Below, one piece after another: positions 21,927 to 33,949 of a DNA stretch of 64,000 bases. The stretch covers positions 588,765 through 652,764 of the forward strand of contig JBBHKE010001558.1 in NCBI GenBank assembly GCA_037447655.1. The letters are read 5' to 3'. Below the pieces are notes generated by a model. The model made no database searches. It had not been told where the DNA came from and saw nothing but the letters and a program-made list of their open reading frames with translations. A program made the position numbers and the translations under genes. The number at the start of each line of letters is the position of its first letter. Positions within the stretch are counted from its first letter, which is position 1. This DNA comes from Zygnema cylindricum (taxonomy: Eukaryota; Streptophyta; Zygnematophyceae; Zygnematales; Zygnemataceae).

Positions 21927-22150
21927 CTCCCCTAAATCTTTAGACTTAGTTACCCACTTAGTCCAATAGCCTCTCTGCAATATTGCAACTTAGGAGCAGG
22001 AAGGGCTTTTGTTAACATGTGAGCCACCATCTTTTAATTCGATAAATAACACAATTTTATGACTGTTGCAAGCACATTTTTTCCTGACAAAGTGAAGTCT
22101 AACATCCATGTGTTTGCTCTTAAAATGATGGTTGGGGTTAGAGGCAATAG
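21927..22150 (-). pseudogene. Copia RNase H end fragment (copy D)
   Basis: Polypurine tract plus the last 60-70 codons of a copia RNase H on the minus strand (SNPNHHFKSKHMDVRLHFVRKK). There are frameshifts, and it is cut off near 22150 where the 100-bp satellite starts. Confidence 0.75.
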
Positions 22151-23422
22151 TTACCAATATTGTTGTTAGCTCAAACAAAAAGTTTTTTTACAAACTTGGT
22201 TCGAAGTTTATTTTACCTCTTTTTGTGAGCGCAAACAATAAACGTTGTTTGTTACAAATTTCTTTGTTATCATCTCAAATTTGTTATAGAATCATGGTTA
22301 AGTGTTTTTTGCAACTCTCTTTGTGTGCATAAACAATATACTTTTTTCGTTAGTATTTTTGTTGTTATGGCAAACACAAATATGTATCACAAACATAGTT
22401 GAGGGTTTTTTTTTACTGTTTTTGTGAGCGTAAAAATAAAAGTTGTTCGTTACAAGAAATTATTATTAGCGCAAACATAAATTTGAGTTATAAATATGGT
22501 TGAGAGTTTATTTGAGCTTTTTATGTGAGCGCTAACAATATAAAGCGTTTGTTACCAATATTGTTATCAGCGGTATCACACATAGGTGTTACGAACATGG
22601 TTTAGAGTTTATTTTACCTCTTTTTGTGAGCGGGAACAATAAACATTGTTTGTTACAAATATCTTTGTTAGCGCAAACTCTAGTTTGTGATTGAAACATG
22701 GTTAAGTGTTTTTTGTAACTCAATTTGTGTGCGTCAACAATAAACTTTGTTCTTTAACTTTTTTTTTTAAACGCAAATACAAATTTGTGTTGTAAATATA
22801 GTTGAGGGTTTTTTTTTATCTGTTTTTGTGAGTGTAATAATAAACGTTGTTTGTTACAAGAAATTATTATTAGCGCAAGCAAAATTTTGAGTTATTAACA
22901 TGGTTGGGAGTTTATTTAAACTATTTTTGTGGGCGCTAACAATATAGAGTGTTTGTTACCAATATTGTTGTTACTACAAACAAAAAGTTGTGTTACAAAC
23001 ATGGTTCCGAGTTTATTTTACCTTTTTTTGTGAGCGCGAACAATAAACGTTGTTTGTTACAAATGGCTTTGTTAGCGCACACTCAAATTTGTGATAGAAA
23101 CATGGTTTAGGGTTTTATTTAACTCTCTTTGTGTGCGATAACAATAAACTTTGTTCGTTAATTAATTTGTTGTTAACGCAAACACAAACTTGTGTTGCAA
23201 ACATTGTTGAGGGTTTTTTTTTACAGTTTTTGTGAGCGTAATAATAAACGTTGTCCGTTACAAAAAATAATTATTGGCACAAGCACAAATTTGAGTTTGA
23301 AATATGGTTGAGTGTTTATTTGAAAACAAATATTTTTGTTTGCGGTAAAAACAATAGTGGTAACAAACACTTTATATTGTTAGGGCTCACAGAAATAGTT
23401 AAAATAAACTCTCAACCATGTT
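22150..23422. repeat. 100-bp satellite with a 400-bp higher-order repeat
   Basis: Monomers of about 100 bp, each marked by TGTGAGCG/TGTGTGCG followed by (A/T)AACAAT and TGTTTGTTAC. Four monomer types recur in fixed order. Type A marks fall at about 22220, 22621 and 23025; type B at 22319, 22722 and 23128; type C at 22420, 22822 and 23227; type D at 22520 and 22925. The spacing is 402-406 bp. The last monomer (about 23345-23422) is inverted. No coding frame. Confidence 0.85.
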
Positions 23423-23423
23423 T

Positions 23424-23765
<342 letters not shown>

Positions 23766-24213
23766 CGTTGGGTTAAAACATCACATTTCAAAATTTGAAT
23801 TGTAATGATTACACCGTAGCATACTAATATTCCCATCTGTAAGCTAGACTATGGTACAGTCTGTAAGCTCGACTATGGTACAGTGTGCAGACTATGTAAT
23901 TTGTTGTGTAAGAAACTTGTAAGGAAGGTTTTAATTTTTCGAAATGTGGCTTATCGCAAATTACCATGGTTTTATGCTATCGACAAACTATAAGAAGTAT
24001 TTTATATTTTACAAAAACGTTTTACGAGTAGTTCAATTAAAAATCAATAATACCGAAGTGGGGACGTAAAAGTGATAACAACTATTTGAAGATTCCAACC
24101 TCAACTAAGAGATCGACCAACGAAACATGATATAAAAAAAAAACTGGCTAGATTGGCTTAAATTAGCATGTTTATGGCGCTACTCTCAAAGCGAAATTTG
24201 ACTTTCCAAACAC
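23766..24213. other. Unassigned AT-rich spacer
   Basis: No convincing gene. An imperfect direct repeat of about 25 bp (GTAAGCTAGACTATGGTACAG, twice) lies at 23840-23885. ACACCGTAGCATACTAATA at 23811 resembles a degraded terminus of the TA-flanked elements. Confidence 0.4.
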
Positions 24214-24914
24214 TACACCGCGAATCGTAATTAAAGTTATGCACGCTAATTCCGTCACCCCAAATTTTGACTCTATCACTATAAATAGAGTACATTATTC
24301 TAAATTATTATTTACATTATTTAAGGTACTTTTAGAATGAGCTTTAATAACTCTAATGTAGTGCCATGTTAAATAGTGTGGCGTACGGTCGGTGTTTGAC
24401 CGTGCAAAATCGTACTTTATTAAGTAAAATAGTACAAATAATGATTTAGTACAGGCCGTTTTCATGTAACTGCGTAATAGCAAACAACGTAATTTAAATG
24501 TCATAATGACGTGAAACTGTACGTTTTGTCAGATTCTGTATTTGAACATAATTTACAGTGGATATATTAAACGCCCAAATTTACGCCCAAATCAGATGCG
24601 TGGTTCACACTTGAAAAATGGGAAAACGGTATGGTATGAAAACGGTACTTTTTTTTGTCCACCGTGAACTGGCACGTGACGCTAGCCTACGTCAACTAGC
24701 GTGTCGTGATACGAGCCACTTGCCCGTACGAAAAAGGAAACGCTTTGCGGGCATGATATGTACGACGCCTTCCAAAACAAATTGTACTGCCACGCAAGCG
24801 TTTGTACAGACCGCAAATAAACCCGGAGTAACTTGTAACAAGCCCAAAAAAAAAAACCACGGGCGCCCGAAAAAAAAACTTAGTTTCAGTTCAGTTTTTA
24901 GTATAAAATAAGTA

Positions 24915-27475
24915 TTAAGAACGTTATTGTAAAATTAGTATTGGAACAGTTATAAGTGTGTATAATTAGTATTGGTACAGTTTTTAGTCTGTTTTATTGG
25001 TATTAGTACAATTTGTCTCTATAATTTGAGTTACTAAAATTATTAGTAATGTATAATGAGTATTAGTATTATTATTAATCTATATAATCGGTATTAAGAC
25101 AATTATAACTCTAAACAATTAGTGTTTGTGTAATTAGTATTAGAACAGTTATTAGTTTGTATAATTAGTCTTAACAAATTTTAGTTTTTGTAATTAGCGT
25201 GAACACAGTTATTAGTCTATATAATTAGTATTAGCGCACTTCTAATACTGCATAATTAGTATAGCGACAATTTTTAGTTATGTATAATTAGTATTAGGAC
25301 AATCGTTATAAAATAATTACTTCTACAATTATTCGTCCGCATAATTAGTATTAACTCGGTTTTTGTCTCTATAATTAGTATAAACAGTATAAGTACAGTT
25401 ATTAATATGTAGAATATATATTAGTACAGTAATGAGTTAGTGTAATCAGTATTTGTACAATTATTAGTCTGTATAATTAGTATTAGCACAGTTACTATTA
25501 CGTATAACCAGTACTGGTATGCTTATTTGTATAAATAATTAGTATAGGTACTGTTACTAGTCTTTATAATTGGTGCTAATACAGTTATTACTTTGTGTAA
25601 TTAGTGTTAGTGCAGTTATCAGTAATGTAGAATTAGTGTTGGTACAATGGTTCGTAATATAAAATGAGCAGTTTCAAGTAATATATACTTGGTATTAGTC
25701 CTACTATTCGTTTGTACCATTAGTACTTATTAGTCTGTATAATTAGTAATACTATAGTTATTAGTATGTACAATTCGTACCAATACAATTTTTAGTATGT
25801 ATAATTATGTTAGCATGGTTATTAGTATATACAATTAATATATCAACACAGTTATTTGTCTCTATAATTAGTATTAGCACATTATGAGTTCATGCAATTG
25901 GTATAAGTACATTTTGTATACTAAGTATTTTTGCAGTTATTAGTCTGTATAATTAGTGGTAGTACAATTATTATTTAATTAGTATAAGTGCTCATAGCTA
26001 GGATACATTAAATGTCCTAATACTAATTAAACATTACTAATAATTATACTAACACTCACTATACAGACTAATAACTCTACGAATCCTAACTACACCGACT
26101 AATAAGTGTACCATCACTGATTATACAAACTCATAACTGGACTCATATTAAGTATACAGACTAATAGTTGTACTAATACTTATTATGAATACTTATAACT
26201 ATAATGATACTGACTATACTTACTAATACAAGTATTATTACTAATAACTATCCTAATACTAATTCTACATTAGTAATAAACGCACTAATCCTAATAATAA
26301 TCATAATTATGCAGAATACAAAGGATTTTAATACTTAATATATAAGTTAAGCATTTTATTACTACTAGATATGCAGGTTAAGCACTATATTAATACCAAA
26401 TATAAAAACTAACAATTGTTTTAATAAATAATCATACAGACTGCTAATTGTACTTATACTACATATTCATACTAATTATTTGTGTATTATCTGTATTAGT
26501 CTAGCTATTAGTACGTATAATCAGTATTAGTAAAGTTATTAGTATGTGAGTACACTTATGAGTTTGTATCATTAGTTTTGGTACAATTATTATTTATAAA
26601 ATTAGTATTAGTACAGTTATGATTTTGTATAATAAGTGTTAGTACAAGTTTTAGTATGTATATTTAGTGTTTTATAGTTAGTAATTTGTATAACCAGTAT
26701 TGGTTCAATTATTAATTTGTATAATTACACCGTCGATCGTGTTTAGCGTGTTGAACACTCATTCGACGCCCCTAAGTTTTGAGGGTTTTACTTAAAATAG
26801 GTTAAATGATACAAATTTTTATTGTACGCTAATTTCGAGAAGAACAATTAGTGTACACCATTTTAATTTATGTATTTTTTTATTAGTGTGGAATACGGAA
26901 GGTGTCGGTGCGTATAAAAATGTACTTTTTTATTATACAAGTACGGATATTTTAATAAAATATTTGCTATCACGCGGAAAATTGCCCTGTGAATTAAAGT
27001 AAAAACGCGTTTGCCAAAAATATACCCAAATGGGAGTTAATCCTAAATAGGATACAATCACGATTCGGTGTACGATTTAAAAGATTGCGTGTTTGTACCT
27101 GTTTTAGTGTACATTTATTTGTCGCGTATTGCCTACACCCTAAAAAACCGAAATTAGAGTTAGGAATTAATTAGAGTGAAAGTATGCGACAGTGTACGAA
27201 TTTTCAGAGTTTATGCTTTTACCTATTTTACTGTGAATATCCTCTCGACAAATCAGCTGTACCCATATTGGCGTTCGTTGAAAAATTAGTGCTTTTTTTT
27301 CGAAATTTTTCTAAGTCAAAACTAGTGTACATGACACTAAGTTATTCTACACTCTAATAATTTCTACACGCTAAATACGATCGACGGTGTAGTGTTAGTA
27401 CAGTTATTAATAGTGTTTAATTAGTATTAACACGGTTATTAGTATTAGAAGTTTAGAACATTTATTAGTTTATAT
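24915..27475. repeat. About 31-bp AT-rich minisatellite with orientation switches
   Basis: The unit is roughly ACAGTTATTAGTCTGTATAA followed by TTAGTATTAGT. It runs forward from about 24915 to 25995, inverted from about 26005 to 26465, and forward again to 26727. After the nested element it continues forward from 27390 to about 27475. Units are diverged; no coding potential. Confidence 0.8.
26728..27389. mobile_element. Nested TA-flanked element, 662 bp
   Basis: Termini CACCGTCGATCGTGTTTAGC and, inverted at the right end, CACCGTCGATCGTATTTAGC (one mismatch). TA lies at 26726-26727 and 27390-27391. Removing the element and one TA restores the repeat text GTATAATTAGTGTTAGTA of the surrounding minisatellite, which is direct evidence of insertion. 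No open frame of note. Confidence 0.9.
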
Positions 27476-28008
27476 ATATATATTTTTTTTTCCATCGGTA
27501 TATTTTTCTTATTTTTGACATTACATGTTCTCTTACCTGATTGGTCGTCTAGTTTGTTCATAAGTTTGCGAGGTAAAAATATCTTGTACGGTTTACGTCC
27601 GTGCGCTTCGTTTCGTAATTCTTCAAAAACGAAAAAGTGCATTCCGAACATGATGTCCGATGGCGGACGGCAGTTGCTGTTCGGTATTCGCAGGTGTCAA
27701 GTTTTGACGCTTAAAACTGCATTTTTTTTCCGCCGCTACGCTCCAAAACGGTCGAAACCGACCGTCCCAACCGTCACCGCCGCGTTTTTTGTCATTTTAT
27801 GAAATTTGGCGTACGGATCCCAAAATTTATGACATCGTTTTCCCATTTTTCCAAGTGTGAACCACGCAAGAGTTATTGATAAATTAGAGTAAAATTCCGC
27901 TTTGAAAAAGTTATATCACACAAATTAGAGTAAAGAACTCTAATAATTTTTTTTACTTTTTTTACTCAAATATTTTTTTACTCTAATTACGATTCGCGGT
28001 GTACTGTA

Positions 28009-28532
28009 TCCGCGAATCATTATTAGTGTAAATAACTCTAATTTGGGTTCTTAAAATTTTGATTTTTTTTTTCAAATAGGATACATGATATTAATTTTTC
28101 CTTGACGTTAATTAAGGTACCGTACGAAATAGCGTAAAGCCCGAAAGTACAATATAATCTAAATAGTGTGGTGTACGGTCGATGTAAGACCGTACATAAA
28201 TTTACCTTTTCAAGTGAAAATTTACAAAAAATGAATTAAATCAGACACGCGCGCAAAATAACGTGTGCTTAAAAAAACGGGATTAGTTGGACACGTAAAT
28301 TAGTAAGGTATGTACGGAATTTTAAATTCGCGACGGCGTGTGATTTATAATATATTGTACGGATACATAATCGTACGGCGAAGATTCCATTTTTGCTGAT
28401 CCCAAATTAGCATTAACGCCGAAATTAGAATACACCATTTTTTTGAAAAATTTCAAATTCTTAATTAGCATCAAGTACGGTAAATTTTCTTCACCACTAT
28501 TTAAAGTTTGACATAAATAACGATTCGCGGTG
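28009..28532. mobile_element. TA-flanked MITE relative, 524 bp
   Basis: Left end TCCGCGAATCATTATTAGTG (degraded) and right end, inverted, CACCGCGAATCGTTATTTATG, with TA at 28007-28008 and 28533-28534. Internal text GTGTACGGTCGATGTAAGACCGTAC matches the larger element's interior near 24378. No coding capacity. Confidence 0.7.
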
Positions 28533-28534
28533 TA

Positions 28535-29278
28535 CTTTTTCGATAGTTTTCGCCGCACATCACGCTAGGCTATCCGTCAGATAGGATATGAAGGTACGAG
28601 GTTGAACGAGCATTGCGCCTTATTTCGCAGTATTGCTCTAGACGATTATGAAACAGAGTCTTAACAGGTCCGCCGTGTAAATATGCATCTACCCTGCTCG
28701 CCCCTTCTCTGTACTGTACTTGTTTAGCGCAGTACTTGTTTCGCTGTTAAGATTTTCCGGTGGCGTGACCCGTCACGTTATCGAATGTACAAATTGTACT
28801 GTTTCGCCGTAAGATTGAAGTACGTGCTGAAATGTACGATGTTTTGTCATCGTTTTTATCAACCCAAAAACTAAAAACGTACCGTGCAGTATAGTACATT
28901 AATGTACAAATCAAAATGAAGGAATTGGTTTCTCAACAATTGGACCAATCCGATAAGGCTACGCGTTTTTTCACCCCTGCTTTTTTTTCCCTAAAAAACT
29001 TAAAACTTTTCGAACTTTTGCCTCCCCGCAAATTCGTGGTTCTGCTGAAACAGGTACTGTACGGATGGCATGCGTCTTTCAAACCGTGGGTAGTGTCCTT
29101 TCATCTCTCTCTCTCTCTCTCTCTCTCTGTCCCTACTGCAGCCTCTGCTTTTGCCCTTGCCATCGTCGCCGTCTCCACTGCCTGATCGAGCCTGCCAGAG
29201 TTGTGGGAAGGGACGGCGGCGGCGCCTTCAAGCGCACAGGCGGCTCAAAACGAATGCAGGGGAGGGTGCGCTGGATCC
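28535..29278. other. Unassigned spacer, GTAC-rich
   Basis: No supported gene. Many GTAC-containing words (TGTACG, GTACTG, CGTACC) stand out between 28680 and 28910. A short CT run lies at 29103-29130, followed by a GC-rich stretch. Confidence 0.4.
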
Positions 29279-29440
29279 TGGTTAACCCGGAAAAGACAAA
29301 ACCGGAAAAAGACAAAACCGGAAAAAGTCAAAACCTGAAAAAGACAAAACTTGAAGAAGGTAACCCGTAAGAGACAAAACCGGAAAAAGACAATCTGGAA
29401 AAGCATATTCTGAAAAAAGACAAAACAGAAAAAAGAATGC
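29279..29440. repeat. 16-bp minisatellite, first block
   Basis: Tandem copies of GACAAAACCGGAAAAA with variants (CTTGAAGA, CTGGAAAA). The same unit in the same orientation forms the block at 30482-30965. Confidence 0.85.
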
Positions 29441-30221
29441 ACAGGATGCATATGGCGTGCTCTATCTTCTCCCAGTTCTGTTCCGTTTCCGTTGTCGGCA
29501 GTATTTCGTGCCTTCCGCGGCTGTGTGCGTTGACTTGCGGTCCATGGAAGACTGGTGCGAAGACCGGTGCCAGCTGGCGGCTGGAGATGCCAGCCTAGCT
29601 GTGCTGGCGACTGTGGCAGCCTCGCACCTCTGGCAGCGCCATGGGCCGCTATCGGAGGCCTAGTGCGGATCCAGACCAGGTACAGGCACTGAGTCTGCCT
29701 GGATGCTAGTTTAGGATATCCAAATTGTAAAATAGAATAAATACATGTTAGGTGCTAACATCTAAGTAGCAAAGAATAATAAATAGACAGTTAGATTTCA
29801 TAACCTCAATTGTAAAGAATGAAAAATAGATCGATAAGCAGGTGTTTGCTGTCCTCGTTAGAGGCACCCTTACAAAAGTTAAAGAAAACATCCTTCAAAG
29901 ATCCCTAAGTACCTGTAAGCTTATGTCGAAGTTCTTCATTTGAGCGATACAGATAGGGGTTGTGGAGCTTTTGAAATGGTCGACGTCGGTTAAATGGCCT
30001 TCAATTCATTTTTTCTCCTGCAAAATATGAAATAATGTGAAATTACAGATTATACATCCCCTTAATGTATCATTATTTTTTTCTGTTTTGATATCAAGTA
30101 AAAAATAAAGAACCAATAGTGGAAAGTGATAATATTTTAATCCCTCTCCCTCCCCCTTCCCTCTCCTTCTCTCCATTAAGCTTCTCCCAAATCTTGCTCG
30201 CAGTCCTTAGGTCTTTCTTAT

Positions 30222-30271
<50 letters not shown>

Positions 30272-30481
30272 TCTCTCCCCCCCCCCCCTCGCTCTCTCCC
30301 CCTCCCTCACTCCCTCCCTCCCTCCCTCCTTCCCTCCCTCCCTCCTCTCTCTTTCTCCATTTAGCTTCCTCGTAGACCTTAGATCTCACTTTCCCCTCTC
30401 CCCCCTGCTCCCTCTCCATCTCTTCTCCTCAAATACTGTCTTCCCGTGTTTCTCGCAGACTTGAAATCTCTTTCTCTCTGA
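29441..30481. other. Spacer between 16-bp minisatellite blocks; GC-rich patch and pyrimidine tract
   Basis: 29457-29680 is GC-rich and has an open 68-codon frame with no recognisable family; it might be an exon (CCAG followed by GTACAG at 29677) but nothing proves it. 30140-30415 is a pyrimidine tract with a CT microsatellite (30226-30268) and a run of ten C. The remainder shows nothing. Confidence 0.4.
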
Positions 30482-30965
30482 CGGAAGACACAGCTGGAAA
30501 AACCCCAAACCGGAAAAAGACAAAACCGGAAAAAGACATAACCGGAAAAGACAAAACCGGAAAAATGCAAAACGGTAAAACCCAAAATCGGAAAAATCCA
30601 AAAACGGAAAAAGACAAACCGAAAAAACCCAAAATCGGAAAAAGTCAAAACCGGAAAAAGAAAAAACCGGAAAAAGACAAAACGTTAAAAACCAAAACCG
30701 GAAAAAGACATAACCGGAAAAGACAAAACCGGATAAATGCAAAACGGTAAAAACCAAAACCGGAAATTCCAAAACTGGAAAAACCCAAACCGGAAAACCC
30801 AAAACCGGAAAAAGACAAACCGAATAAACCCAAAATTAAAATAAGTCAAAACCGGGAAAAGATAAAACTGGGTAAAGACAAAGCCGGAAAAAATAAAACC
30901 GGGTAAAGACAAAACTGGGAAAAGTCAAAACCGGGAAAAGACAAAACCCGGAAAAGACAAGACCG
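30482..30965. repeat. 16-bp minisatellite, second block
   Basis: About 30 copies of AAACCGGAAAAAGACA variants. Minus-strand frames read FSGFVFFRF-like periodic peptides, an artefact of the repeat. Confidence 0.9.
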
Positions 30966-31376
30966 AGATCCAGCTGGCAGGAGCGTGCCCCGACATGGGA
31001 GGCGGTGAGTGGGGGGAGAGGGATAGGGAGGGGGGAGGGGGAAGGAGAGATGGAAAACAAGAGGGAGGGGGAGAGGGAAAGCTAGAGGGAGGGGAGAGGG
31101 AGGGAAAAGAGGTTTTTTAGGGTTTGTATATTCTTAGAGATGAAACGGAATAGTATATATTCTTCGAGAGTAAAAATGAGTGATATATTCTTTCTCCTCC
31201 CTCTCTACCTCTCCCTCTCCACACCTCTCTCCTCATCTCTCCCTCCTCGGCTCTCCCGCTCCACCTCTCCCATCCCCTCTCTCTCCCTCTCCTTGTCTTC
31301 CTCTCTATCTCTCCCTCTTCAACTCTCGCACTCCAGCTCTTCCCCTTGGGCTTTTCTCCAATCCCAATCTATCCCT
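30966..31376. other. Purine-rich then pyrimidine-rich spacer
   Basis: 30999-31110 is G/A-rich (GGGAGGGGGAGAGGG type) and 31185-31345 is C/T-rich. No gene seen. Confidence 0.5.
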
Positions 31377-32281
31377 TGTTGTTCTACAACCACTGGAGCA
31401 AGTGGAGCACCAGCAGTAGTAGTGGAAGTAGATATAATCTTACTCATAAAAGCTTATCAAGAATCCTATTAAACAGCTGTTTTCTACAGCTCACCAAATC
31501 TGATACAATGAACCAAACTGCTTTAAACTATAACACAATATAGAATATCACAAAGACTGACAACTCCCAAAGTTTCAGCTCAATTGATTCACCGTACACC
31601 AAGATATGCAACTCAAAAGTTTCCCAAAAACAGTCTGCAGATTACACAGTTTGGAAGTCTGGATACATAAAATGTTTTACGTCCTAAGTCTTATACTCTT
31701 CACTCATTTGTCCTACTACATAGTGCTGTACCGCCGATAGAAGTGTTCCAAAACGATACAACCAAAAGAACTAAACTGCCACTAAGGTCTAAGTGCGCCT
31801 ACTTACGCTAAGAACTAATCTATCACTATACACTCAATATGACTGAGAATCCTATACAGATGATTTTATCAAATACTTGTCGCCTACCTATGTGAATCTC
31901 GTCTGTTGACTTGATTCAGATCAACCGCAGTAGCGCAATCCAATTCCTGATTATATTCAAATATCCGCAGCTTCGTAGCAGCTGCGTTATCACATACAAA
32001 AATTAGCCGCAGCTGCGTTTGTCTTGTTGCGTAGTAGCTGCGTTGTCATGTACCAAAACATCCGCAGTTGAGTTTGACCCATTGCGTCGCAGGCTGCGTT
32101 CTTCCGAACAGACCATATCAAAAATAACCGCAGCTGCGCTTGTTCCATCTGCGTCGCAGCTGCGTTGTCGTTACCTTTCAAAAACCTGCACTGTGATTCA
32201 AGTGACGACGCGTGTCCATATAGATCTATTTTTCCGCCGTCCTATAAATGTGCTGAGACTTAAAGCTTTCCAAAAACAACA
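31377..32281 (-). repeat. 3' LTR of a copia element (copy G)
   Basis: TGTTG (31377-31381) to CAACA (32277-32281), 905 bp, minus orientation. It contains at least five CGCAGCTGCG-like palindromes between 31965 and 32170. The gag ATG position reads ATA, so the LTR-borne start codon is lost. Confidence 0.9.
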
Positions 32282-33160
32282 CTCCCCTAAAGCTTTAGAC
32301 TCAGTATGCCAGCGCAGCTGCGATGTTGAACTAGCGCAACATCGCTGCCTAGCAATTTAGCAAGTCACGTAGTCCCAATATATCCCCGTTATTGGACTAG
32401 AGCAGCATAGCAGTATAGCAGTGCAGCAACTCAGCTATTCACTCAATCCCAGTGCGTCCCTACAATATTTCAGCTTAGGAGCTAGAAGAGCTTTAGTGAG
32501 CATGTCAGCAACCATTTTTGCATCTGGCAAATAGCATAATTTAATCACTTTAGAGAACACTTTTTCTCTAACAAAGTGTAATCTTACATCCATGTGCTTG
32601 CTTTTGAAATGGTGACTTGGGTTAGAAGCAATGGCAATGGCAGCCTGATTATCACACCAGATCACCTGTGGACCAACCTGCATGTATCCCAATTCTTGTA
32701 ACATGGATTTTACCCATAAGAGTTCTTTGAGGGTCGAGCTTGTTGCCATATATTTTGACTCCATCGTCGATTGTGCCGTGACCTTTTGAAGTTTGCTGCT
32801 CCAACAGCAAGTCCCGTTCCCAATTTGTAGAACGAATCCCGTGGTGGATTTTCGACTCGGCATATCGCCATAGCTTGCATCACTCCATGTTTGCAGCTTC
32901 ACTTCTCCTCCGCCTAGTGTGAGTTTGAGGTCTTTGGTTCCTGCCAAGTATCTTAAAACTCTTCTTGCTGCATCAAGGTCAGATTTCCTCGGATTCTTTT
33001 GACTTCTGCTCTTGCTGCAGCAATTTCCGGACGTGTACAGTTCATGAAATAAATTAAACTTCCCACTATCTGTATGTAAGGTATCAGTGTCATAGGATCA
33101 TCCTCCCCTGACTAAAAAGTTTCACTGACAATAACACCCGGTTCTATTTCTTCTCCCTCT
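32282..33160 (-). pseudogene. Copia RT/RNase H 3' fragment (copy G)
   Basis: The polypurine tract is followed by a clean RNase H frame on the minus strand (32435-32947: LQTWSDASYGDMPSRKSTT, CDNQAAIAIASNPSHHF, ending KYCRDALGLSE), very close to copy A. A frameshift occurs near 33000, and the copy is cut off near 33160 where a pyrimidine-rich duplicated segment begins. RT catalytic YVDD is not included. Confidence 0.9.
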
Positions 33161-33370
33161 CACTTTGTGGACTTACCCTCCATTGGTCACTCAACCTATC
33201 TTTTCTCCGTCTCCTCTCTCATATTGGTATGTCTGAATTCCTTTCTTCTCTCTCTCTCTCTCCGTCTCTCTTTCTCTCGCTCTCTCCCTCTCGCTTTCTT
33301 GCCCTCTCTCCCTCTCTCCTCCCTACTCTCTCTCTTCCCTCTCTCCCTCTCTCCCTCTCCCCGATATGCA
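33161..33370. repeat. Partial copy of a duplicated pyrimidine-rich segment
   Basis: CACTTTGTGGACTTACCCTCC through the CT-rich tail matches 36030-36157 and, less closely, 34400-34510. It is the third, shortest copy of the segment. Confidence 0.8.
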
Positions 33371-33949
33371 TGCATATTCAATTGTGCTGATAAGGTAAGC
33401 TAATTGGATACACGATTTTTATATTCGTGATAATATTTTTATTTTTTATATTGGTGATAGTATTTTTAATTTTTATATTCGTGATAATACTTTTACTAAC
33501 TGATGTCAAGGCATGGTAACAGGAAATTGGTAAGATCGTCTGTCAAATGCACTCATTTCAGACTAGAGTATATTAGAAATGACTGAAATTTTTAAAATAA
33601 CATTGCTGTTTGACATTTTGGGATTGACTCTGGTTTATTTTTCGCTGTACCCTAAAACACCCTCAAAAAACAATCCCTACAATAAAAAGAGAGAGAGAGA
33701 GAAAGAGAGAGAGACCCTTATTTTACATTCTTGCGCAGGTTCAAAAAGCCTGAACTACGACAGCTGGCAGAGCCTCTTTTGGGTTTTTGGCAGGTTTTTT
33801 TTTTATATTGAGGAACCTAAAAATTCGGCACAAATTAGATTACCTTTTTTTTCTTTCGAAAATTATTGTCTTTACTTATTTACCTTCTCTCGTTTCATTT
33901 TAAAGTTGAAGTTCTGAAAAACTGTCTGTAAAAATAATTTTCTGACTGC
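33371..33949. other. Unassigned AT-rich spacer
   Basis: A direct repeat TTTTTATATTCGTGATAATA (three imperfect copies at 33415-33490) and a GA run (33688-33712). No gene seen. Confidence 0.5.

Larger units (their letters stand above)
24216..28001. mobile_element. Large non-autonomous DNA element with TA duplication, 3786 bp, carrying a minisatellite
   Basis: Terminal inverted repeats CACCGCGAATCGTAATTA (24216, and inverted ending at 28001), followed by AAAGT/GAGT, with TA at 24214-24215 and 28002-28003. A second, internal inverted pair occurs at about 24597 and 27875 (GCGTGGTTCACACTTG with AAAATGGGAAAACG). Inside lie a 31-bp minisatellite and a nested relative (26728-27389). I found no transposase frame. 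A motif AATAGTGTGG(C/T)GTACGGTCG near 24373 recurs in the neighbour 28009-28532, which supports common descent. An alternative is two adjacent smaller elements whose outer ends only look paired. Confidence 0.65.

Noticed and set aside
29133-29315. Open frames across the GC-rich/minisatellite border
   Set aside because: Frames run from GC-rich spacer into the 16-bp repeat on both strands; no coding signature.
30379-31060. Phe-rich FSGFVFFRF-like proteins
   Set aside because: Minus-strand reading of the 16-bp AAACCGGAAAAAGACA minisatellite.
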